Positions 4,203 to 8,536 of a DNA stretch of 8,536 nt are shown here, one piece after another. The stretch covers positions 1 through 8,536 of the forward strand of contig CACZQZ010000101.1 in the NCBI GenBank assembly GCA_902783405.1. Direction: 5' to 3'. The notes under the pieces are model-generated. The model worked only from the letters and a program-made list of their open reading frames with translations, had not been told where the DNA came from and did no database searches. The DNA is from an uncultured Erysipelotrichaceae bacterium. GTDB taxonomy: Bacteria > Bacillota_I > Bacilli_A > RF39 > UBA660. Made by a program: the position numbers and the translations under genes. Every line of letters begins with the position of its first letter. Within the stretch, counting starts at the first letter, position 1.

Positions 4203-5115
4203 AATTATAATCATGATTTTACTTGTATTTTCTCTAACCGGATGTACAAAGTATTTAAAAGATAAAGATGGAAAAATAATCAAAAATGAAATAACTGGTC
4301 AAAATTTACCATCAAATATTCTATGTCAACCAGAAGATAAAAACGTAATAAAAATATATAAAGAAAAAAAAGTAAAAATTTCTAAATTACCAAAATGTAC
4401 AAGTTATTCTATTACAGATGGTTCTTATGAAGGACTTTGGGATACTATTTTTGTAAAACCATTAGCTTGGTTAATCCTAAAAGTAGGACAAACATTTAAA
4501 AGTTATGGACTTGCAATTATCATAGTTATATTACTTATTCGTATGGTACTTTATCCTGTTACGAAAAAAACAGCTATGCAATCAGAAAACATGAAAAATG
4601 CCAAACCAGAACTTGATCGATTAGAAAAAAAATATGCTGGAAAAGATCAAAATGATCAAAACATTATGATGCAAAAATCAACAGAAATGCTTGCTATATA
4701 TAAAAAATATAATATTAATCCAATGTCAGGATGTTTATTCTCATTTATTCAAATACCATTATTCTTTGCTTTCTATGAAGCTCTATATAGACTTCCAGCA
4801 ATATATGAAGATACATTCTTAGGATTTGAGTTAGGAACAACCCCTTCAATTGCACTTTCAAAAGGAAATTATCTATACTTAATCTTTACTATTTTAGTAG
4901 TTGCTATGACATACTTCTCATTTAAGTTAAATTCAACTGCAACAATGAGCTCAGAACAAGAATCACAAATGAAAATGATGAGTACATTTATGGTCGTATT
5001 TATTGGAATTGCTTCCTTTAGTATATCAACCGGAATTGCTGTGTACTGGATTTCAAATAGTTTATTTACCATTATTCAAAATTTACTCGTAAAAAGAAGG
5101 AGAGCTGTAAAATGA
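4183..5115 (+). CDS. yidC: Membrane protein insertase YidC/Oxa1/SpoIIIJ, lipoprotein form
   Basis: The 310-residue protein inserts membrane proteins with or without SecYEG. Residues 1-21 form a lipoprotein signal with lipobox SLTGC and Cys21 as the lipidated residue. The YidC core begins near WDTIFVKPLAWLI (86-98). The helix containing LAIIIVILLIRMVLYP (110-125) places the conserved hydrophilic-groove Arg at 120. A cytoplasmic hairpin follows (about 126-175), then NPMSGCLFSFIQIP (179-192) and three further membrane segments near 228-246, 268-284 and 287-303, ending in a basic tail (KRRRAVK). Compared with short Gram-positive YidCs it carries an extra extracytoplasmic stretch of about 60 residues (22-80) with Cys48 and Cys72, which could form a disulfide. 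It starts at a GGAG site inside rnpA and its TGA overlaps the jag start (ATGA). Confidence 0.95.
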   Translation: MKKNFTKIIIMILLVFSLTGCTKYLKDKDGKIIKNEITGQNLPSNILCQPEDKNVIKIYKEKKVKISKLPKCTSYSITDGSYEGLWDTIFVKPLAWLILKVGQTFKSYGLAIIIVILLIRMVLYPVTKKTAMQSENMKNAKPELDRLEKKYAGKDQNDQNIMMQKSTEMLAIYKKYNINPMSGCLFSFIQIPLFFAFYEALYRLPAIYEDTFLGFELGTTPSIALSKGNYLYLIFTILVVAMTYFSFKLNSTATMSSEQESQMKMMSTFMVVFIGIASFSISTGIAVYWISNSLFTIIQNLLVKRRRAVK

Positions 5116-5723
5116 AAATATATGAAGTAGAAGGAAAAGTAAAAGAAGAAATATTAAATGAATTTTTAACAGAAAACAATATAGAAGAAAAAGATATTTT
5201 ATTTGTAGCAACAGAAGAAAATGGTGGATTATTTAAAGGCAAAAAAGTAAAATTAAATATTGTTAAAAAAGAAGATATTGCAAATTATATAAAAGAATTC
5301 TTTGATAACATCGCAGCACTTATGAATTTAGAAATTAAAACAAATGTTGAAATAGAAGAAGATATATTCAAAGTTAGTATCGATAGTACTGATAATTCTA
5401 TTCTAATTGGTAAAGATGGAAGAATACTTAAAGCACTTCAAATTATTTTAAAACAAGCTATTGTAAAAACATGTGACTTTAATATTAAAGTTAATTTAGA
5501 TATTGGAAATTACAAAGAAAAGAAATTAAAACATTTAGAAGTTTTAACTAGAAGATTAGCAAATGAAGTTATTAAAACAAAAGTAGATGTTAAAATGGAT
5601 AGTATGAATTCTTATGAAAGAAGATACGTTCATAATATTATAGGAGAATATACAATGCTTACAACAAAAAGTGAAGGAGAAGAACCTAATCGTTATGTTG
5701 TAATTAAATATAAAGAAGATTAA
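5112..5723 (+). CDS. khpB: KhpB (Jag/EloR) RNA-binding protein
   Basis: The 203-residue protein has the three Jag domains. The Jag-N domain (1-50) begins IYEVEGKVKEEIL and ends with the KGKKVKLNI strand. A KH domain (about 77-140) has the RNA-binding GKDG loop at 100-103 (ILIGKDGRILKALQ). The R3H domain (about 143-203) has the R-x3-H signature at Arg170-His174 (ERRYVH) and ends EGEEPNRYVVIKY. In Bacillota, KhpB with KhpA binds RNA and affects cell division and elongation; it is historically called Jag for SpoIIIJ-associated gene. The start overlaps the yidC stop by 4 nt, so the two are translationally coupled. The stop codon lies within the terminator. Length is typical of the family without the long linker. 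Confidence 0.95.
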   Translation: MKIYEVEGKVKEEILNEFLTENNIEEKDILFVATEENGGLFKGKKVKLNIVKKEDIANYIKEFFDNIAALMNLEIKTNVEIEEDIFKVSIDSTDNSILIGKDGRILKALQIILKQAIVKTCDFNIKVNLDIGNYKEKKLKHLEVLTRRLANEVIKTKVDVKMDSMNSYERRYVHNIIGEYTMLTTKSEGEEPNRYVVIKYKED

Positions 5724-5735
5724 TCTTCTTTTTTT
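5712..5735 (+). terminator. Intrinsic terminator after khpB
   Basis: AAAGAAGAT (5712-5720) pairs with ATCTTCTTT (5723-5731) across a 2-nt TA loop and merges into a run of seven T (5729-5735). It overlaps the khpB stop codon and closes the rpmH-rnpA-yidC-khpB unit. Confidence 0.8.
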
Positions 5736-5745
5736 CATATTTTAT

Positions 5746-5774
5746 TTGTATTTTAATGGATAAAGAGTTATAAT
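5746..5774 (+). promoter_or_regulatory. Sigma-A promoter of the degV operon
   Basis: TTGTAT (5746-5751) and a perfect TATAAT (5769-5774) are 17 bp apart. The predicted start is near 5781, leaving an 18-nt leader with the AGAGGTGA site (5786-5793). Confidence 0.75.
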
Positions 5775-5798
5775 ATAGACATTTCAGAGGTGATTAAA

Positions 5799-6686
5799 AT
5801 GAAAGATTTTATATTAACAACAGATAGTGGAATGTGTCCACCTTATCATGATGATATTATTGTACTTCAAGATCAAATAACAGATAGTTTAAATCATGCT
5901 TATAAGGATAATGAAGTAAATGCAAAAGATATCATATTAGATCAAGAAAAAATATATAAAACATCTGCTCCCCTACTTACAGATTATGTAGAAGAATTTT
6001 CAAAAATATTGGATAGTGGAAAAGATGTTATTCACATAAGTTTAGGTAGTGGAATTAGTTCTAGTAGCGTCAATAATGCTAATATGGTCGCAAATGAATT
6101 AAATGAAGAATATGAAAATAAAGTACATGTCATAGATTCACAAACGGGATCAGTTGGTGGAACAATGTATTTTGAAAGAAGCTATCAAATGATTATGAAT
6201 AGCAATTTAAGCATCGATGAAAAAGTTAAAAAATTAGAAGAATTAAAGAAAAAAGTAAAATCCTTTTTCTATGTTCCAGATCCTACAGGTTTTATTAGAA
6301 GTGGAAGAGATAATTCTAAAAATAACCATTTAAGTCAAAAAACACTTACGTTGTCTTCAAAATTATTAAAGATGATTGCTTTAAAATTTAGAGTTGATTT
6401 TGATGATGATGGTAAATTATATTTAAATAAAATATTTAGAAGTAATAATAAAAAAGGTATGCTAAATATGGTAAAAGAAATAGTAAATGATAATACTATA
6501 GAAAATTATGAAAAAGAATTATGTGTTATTGGAAATTTATTTCAAAAAGATGTCGATATGAATGAAATAAAAAAATATTTAGATTCTTTTGGATATTTTG
6601 ATCAAATAATTTATAGTAATGTTGGAAACGTTGTTGCTCCATATGGATGTAACGATTTATGTGGATTATCATTAATTAAAAAATAA
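5799..6686 (+). CDS. DegV-family fatty-acid-binding protein
   Basis: The 295-residue protein belongs to the DegV/FakB family, cytosolic carriers that present a fatty acid to the kinase FakA for phosphorylation and entry into phospholipid synthesis. I chose the ATG at 5799, which fits the AGAGGTGA spacing; an in-frame GTG at 5790 lies inside that site. Family motifs are LTTDSG (6-11), KTSAP (54-58), the acyl-binding ISLGSGISSS (80-89), VIDS (111-114) and FIRSGR (165-170). The C-terminus VVAPYGCNDLCGLSL (278-292) stands where most members have a His-Thr/Ser-Gly-Pro-Gly motif; that His is absent. The N-terminal Y-x-D-G segment is also not recognisable. It is thus a divergent member whose lipid or FakA interaction may differ. 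It precedes the helix-turn-helix gene by 30 bp and probably shares its transcript. Confidence 0.85.
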   Translation: MKDFILTTDSGMCPPYHDDIIVLQDQITDSLNHAYKDNEVNAKDIILDQEKIYKTSAPLLTDYVEEFSKILDSGKDVIHISLGSGISSSSVNNANMVANELNEEYENKVHVIDSQTGSVGGTMYFERSYQMIMNSNLSIDEKVKKLEELKKKVKSFFYVPDPTGFIRSGRDNSKNNHLSQKTLTLSSKLLKMIALKFRVDFDDDGKLYLNKIFRSNNKKGMLNMVKEIVNDNTIENYEKELCVIGNLFQKDVDMNEIKKYLDSFGYFDQIIYSNVGNVVAPYGCNDLCGLSLIKK

Positions 6687-6716
6687 GAATATTAATTAAA
6701 GTTGGAGGTTATTCAT

Positions 6717-7298
6717 TTGATTTATACTTATAAAGAATTAAGAAAACAAAAAGAAAATGGAAATAAATTAAATTGGGATAAAATAACCAAAGAACAATTA
6801 GAAGAATTGTTCTTTGATGAATATGTTAGTAATAATACTATTGCAGAACTTTATGATGTATCACCAAGTAAAGTTACAAGCAAAAGACATAAATGGAATA
6901 TTAAATTAAATTCCGCAACTCATTTATACAAAACTTTTTCTATGAATCATAAGGAAGAACTCAAAATATTAAATGAACATTCTAAAGAACGTTTATGTAA
7001 AGAAGAAAATATAGATTATATTTCTAAAGCATTAACTCATTATATATTTAGGAATGGTCCAGTAGAAGATATGCATGCAAATCATCAATTATCACAAGAA
7101 GACATGAAAACTTTAAATAAATATATGGTTAATAAATTAGCAGGATTAATCAAAATGATTTATGACGGTGAATGGATGAAAATAGAATTATTGCTTAATT
7201 TCTTTAAAAGATATGGACATGATTGGGATAAAGCAGAAATAGATATCTCAGATTTTGAATTAATATTTAAAAATGAATTAGAAAAAATTAATAATTAA
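6717..7298 (+). CDS. Unrecognised protein with helix-turn-helix and conserved C-terminal domain
   Basis: I chose TTG at 6717, 8 nt after the GGAGG site (6704-6708); an in-frame TTG at 6702 lies within that site. The protein has 193 residues. An N-terminal helix-turn-helix is visible at about 27-61: EYVSNNTIAELYDVSPSKVT followed by SKRHKWNI, with the spacing of a DNA-binding tri-helix. A second all-helical region (about 98-172) contains YIFRNGPVEDMHA (109-121), LSQEDMKTLNKYM (125-137) and GEWMKIELLLNFF (151-163). Its dense polar and Trp/His content suggests a conserved functional site. There is no signal peptide or membrane segment. I cannot name the family. It is probably a regulator, and it follows degV in one operon ending in a terminator. 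Confidence 0.75.
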   Translation: MIYTYKELRKQKENGNKLNWDKITKEQLEELFFDEYVSNNTIAELYDVSPSKVTSKRHKWNIKLNSATHLYKTFSMNHKEELKILNEHSKERLCKEENIDYISKALTHYIFRNGPVEDMHANHQLSQEDMKTLNKYMVNKLAGLIKMIYDGEWMKIELLLNFFKRYGHDWDKAEIDISDFELIFKNELEKINN

Positions 7299-7332
7299 AA
7301 AGTTATTTCGATAAAAGAAAATAACTTTTTTT
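7297..7332 (+). terminator. Intrinsic terminator of the degV operon
   Basis: AAAAAGTTATTT (7297-7308) pairs with AAATAACTTTTT (7319-7330) across a 10-nt loop, and the T-run continues to 7332. It overlaps the stop codon of the helix-turn-helix gene. The A-rich 5' arm would also let it act on minus-strand transcripts. Confidence 0.85.
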
Positions 7333-7358
7333 AATAATTTTATATATTAAATTCAATC

Positions 7359-7447
7359 AAAAAATAGTACCAACTATATAAGTCGGTACTAAAACCTAAA
7401 ACTTTGGGATAGTACCTAACTCTTCTAAACTAGGTCTTCCCTTTTTT
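7359..7447. other. Structured intergenic element with T-tract hairpins on both strands
   Basis: The region lies between two convergent genes. Hairpin A: TAGTACCAACT (7365-7375) with AGTCGGTACTA (7381-7391). On the minus strand all 11 pairs form, one of them G-U, and six U follow (complement of 7359-7364), making a strong minus-strand terminator for the zinc-ribbon gene. Hairpin B on the plus strand: GGGA (7406-7409) and ACCTA (7414-7418) pair with TAGGT (7431-7435) and TCCC (7438-7441), followed by six T (7442-7447). TAGTACC occurs twice (7365-7371, 7410-7416) and its complement once between them (7385-7391), so the middle segment can pair with either neighbour. It may be a pair of converging terminators, a small RNA, or a decayed attenuator. 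The rest of 7448-7533 holds A/T-rich sequence with a small ATGAAA/TTTCAT hairpin (7453-7468). Confidence 0.5.
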
Positions 7448-7533
7448 ATTATATGAAATTTCTTTCATCTATATATAATATATCTTAAATTATACTAAAA
7501 ATCAAGAAAAGTAATAATGTCAAAAAATAATTA

Positions 7534-8193
7534 TTAATTCTTGTTCTTTTTTTTAAAATTATGCATATAATTATGTATTAAAAATGCACTTAAAATCAAT
7601 ATTGGAGAAAAGAATATCGAATAACCTAGAATCGTTATTAAAAAAGCATTAATAAAATTATCAAGTGTTCTAAATCCATCAATTACTTCTATTAATAACG
7701 ATAATAATGATATTAATAGAAGTATTAATACTGGAATAAATATGATAATACCGATTATAAATCCAAATAACGATAATGTGTTTTTCTTCTTCGGATTTGC
7801 AAAATTTCTTGTATTTGTAGAATTCTTTTTATTTGAAAAAATGTGTATAAAATTATATATTAAAAATTCTCCTAAAATATATGTAGGAAACATAAATAAT
7901 GAATATCTAAAAATAGTAGAAAAAAATGCATCCATACCATACACATAATGACTAATACAAGGCAGTTCTGAACAATCTCCATTAAAGTAAGCATTAATTC
8001 CACCTAAAATAGGAATAATAAAAAATATAATACCAATTATAAATCCAACAAATGCTAATATTTTCTCTATATCGGAATAATTCTTTTCAGGTATTTGCAT
8101 TTTAGTGTCTTCTTTTAATTGAAAACCACAATTAGGGCAAAATTTTTTATCTTCTTTAATTTCTACACCACAATTTTTACAAAAATTATTCAT
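7534..8193 (-). CDS. Zinc-ribbon membrane protein with internal duplication
   Basis: The 219-residue protein starts with a zinc ribbon: Cys5, Cys8, Cys19 and Cys22 in CxxC...CPNC form (NFCKNCGVEI, KKFCPNCGFQL). Four hydrophobic segments follow at about 46-66, 93-117, 142-168 and 185-208. The membrane part is an internal repeat: GFIIGII at 50-56 and again at 144-150, and YSLFMFPTYILGEFLIYNF (97-115) against YSIFFSPILILSAFLIHNY (191-209), both exactly 94 residues apart. The first half also has GDCSELPC (72-79), two cysteines absent from the second half. Proteins with an N-terminal zinc ribbon and a hydrophobic remainder are common in Bacillota and mostly uncharacterised; no function is claimed. 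The ATG follows GGTGGAG. It is transcribed toward the structured element at 7359-7391, probably its terminator. Confidence 0.8.
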   Translation of the reverse strand: MNNFCKNCGVEIKEDKKFCPNCGFQLKEDTKMQIPEKNYSDIEKILAFVGFIIGIIFFIIPILGGINAYFNGDCSELPCISHYVYGMDAFFSTIFRYSLFMFPTYILGEFLIYNFIHIFSNKKNSTNTRNFANPKKKNTLSLFGFIIGIIIFIPVLILLLISLLSLLIEVIDGFRTLDNFINAFLITILGYSIFFSPILILSAFLIHNYMHNFKKKNKN

Positions 8194-8221
8194 TTACTCC
8201 ACCATCCGTTAACTTAAATAT

Positions 8222-8249
8222 ATTATATCATAGTTCTGTATATTGTACA
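8222..8249 (-). promoter_or_regulatory. Probable promoter of the zinc-ribbon gene
   Basis: On the minus strand TGATATAAT (8230-8222) is an extended -10 with a perfect TATAAT, and TGTACA (8249-8244) lies 16 bp upstream as a -35 with four of six consensus bases. The predicted leader is about 22 nt. It lies in the 65-bp gap after the upstream GNAT gene, which shows no clear terminator, so readthrough from that gene is also possible. Confidence 0.6.
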
Positions 8250-8258
8250 TTAAAAAAT

Positions 8259-8536
8259 TTAAACTTCAGTAACCATCGTAATCTTTTTTTCTTTAAAATT
8301 ATTATTTAAATAAAGTTTTCTAGCACTTTCATTTTGAGCACAGACATCAATTTCAATAGTTTTCACATCTTTTTCTTTAGACCAATCTTTAAATTTTTTT
8401 ATAAGAGTGTCCCCTACTTTGTTTCCTCTATATTCTTCTTCTACATATAAAGCATCTATTTTTGAAGTATTGTTTATTAAAATACCTTTTTGTTTAATCA
8501 AATATCCATATATATAACCTATTATTTTATCATCTA
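8259..8536 (-). CDS. GNAT-family N-acetyltransferase, N-terminus outside window
   Basis: The frame is open from the window edge to TAA at 8261-8259, giving 91 residues of the C-terminal part. It begins DDKIIGYIYGYLI, the strand before the acetyl-CoA site, so the true start is upstream of the window; the TTG at 8501 is internal. ALYVEEEYRGNKVGDTLI (28-45 of the fragment) holds motif A with RGNKVG (36-41, the R/QxxGxG/A loop) that binds the CoA pyrophosphate. NESARKLYLNNNFKEKK (68-84) is motif B with the usual Asn, Ala-Arg-x-Leu-Tyr and Phe. It resembles the compact single-domain group related to RimI-type and small-molecule acetyltransferases. The acceptor cannot be predicted. It differs clearly from the GNAT at 1024-1590, so the two are not recent duplicates. 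Confidence 0.88.
   Translation of the reverse strand, partial: DDKIIGYIYGYLIKQKGILINNTSKIDALYVEEEYRGNKVGDTLIKKFKDWSKEKDVKTIEIDVCAQNESARKLYLNNNFKEKKITMVTEV

Noticed and set aside
4869..5072. Minus-strand open frame inside yidC
   Set aside because: Antisense of a conserved gene, with no independent signals.
5556..5738. Minus-strand open frame inside khpB
   Set aside because: Antisense of the R3H domain coding region; the product is Phe/Asn-rich noise.
5790..5798. GTG at 5790 as the degV start
   Set aside because: The GTG is part of the AGAGGTGA ribosome site, so the ATG at 5799 is the proper start.
6702..6716. TTG at 6702 as the start of the helix-turn-helix gene
   Set aside because: It overlaps the GGAGG ribosome site; the TTG at 6717 has correct spacing.
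7365..7447. T-box leader, because of TACC/GGTA pairing and a terminator-like hairpin
   Set aside because: The conserved T-box bulge and specifier loop are not recognisable, and no aminoacyl-tRNA synthetase, amino-acid biosynthesis or transport gene lies downstream on either strand.
7742..7948. Plus-strand open frame inside the zinc-ribbon gene
   Set aside because: Antisense of a membrane protein; the product mirrors the hydrophobic codons and lacks a ribosome site.

Overview
The window is chromosomal DNA from a very AT-rich (roughly 20-25% G+C by eye) low-GC Gram-positive bacterium. The adjacent genes rpmH-rnpA-yidC-jag, strong AGGAGG/AGGTGA Shine-Dalgarno sites, perfect sigma-A promoters and a lipoprotein-type YidC point to Bacillota, most likely an uncultured Bacilli/Erysipelotrichia-like or Mollicutes-related lineage. 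Trp is written TGG in every recognisable gene and TGA serves as a stop, so the standard bacterial code (11) fits best.

Layout. (1) Positions 1-2620, minus strand: an accessory region with a beta-lactamase-fold serine hydrolase (cut by the window edge), a GNAT acetyltransferase, a NUDIX hydrolase and at least two gene remnants. A 50-bp cassette occurs twice here, 1,566 bp apart in the same orientation, at 49/50 identity; each copy combines a hairpin plus T-tract, an extended -10 promoter and a Shine-Dalgarno site. (2) 2620-3600, plus strand: decayed sequence with a frameshifted Cys-rich small-protein pseudogene and an HMA-like (heavy-metal-associated fold) protein; a short segment of the HMA gene's 3' end is repeated upstream. 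(3) 3600-5740, plus strand: the conserved block rpmH (L34), rnpA (RNase P protein), yidC (membrane insertase) and jag/khpB (RNA-binding protein). It has a consensus promoter, a hairpin attenuator/terminator after rpmH, overlapping genes downstream and a terminator after jag. (4) 5740-7335, plus strand: a DegV-family fatty-acid-binding protein and an unrecognised helix-turn-helix protein in one operon with its own promoter and terminator. (5) 7340-7530: a convergent intergenic region with hairpins that end in T-tracts on both strands and can pair in alternative ways. (6) 7534-8536, minus strand: a zinc-ribbon membrane protein with an internal duplication, and a second GNAT protein cut by the window edge.

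How the genes relate. The rpmH-jag block links ribosome supply, tRNA 5' processing, membrane protein insertion and RNA-based regulation, and normally lies beside the replication origin. Here dnaA is not on the upstream side (at least to position 1) and mnmE is not directly after jag, so the origin neighbourhood has been rearranged. The flanks are accessory: small acetyltransferases, a NUDIX enzyme, remnants and duplicated control elements. No complete defence system, CRISPR array or transposase is visible. The strongest candidates for something undescribed are the duplicated terminator-promoter cassette and the three-segment alternative-pairing element between the convergent genes.
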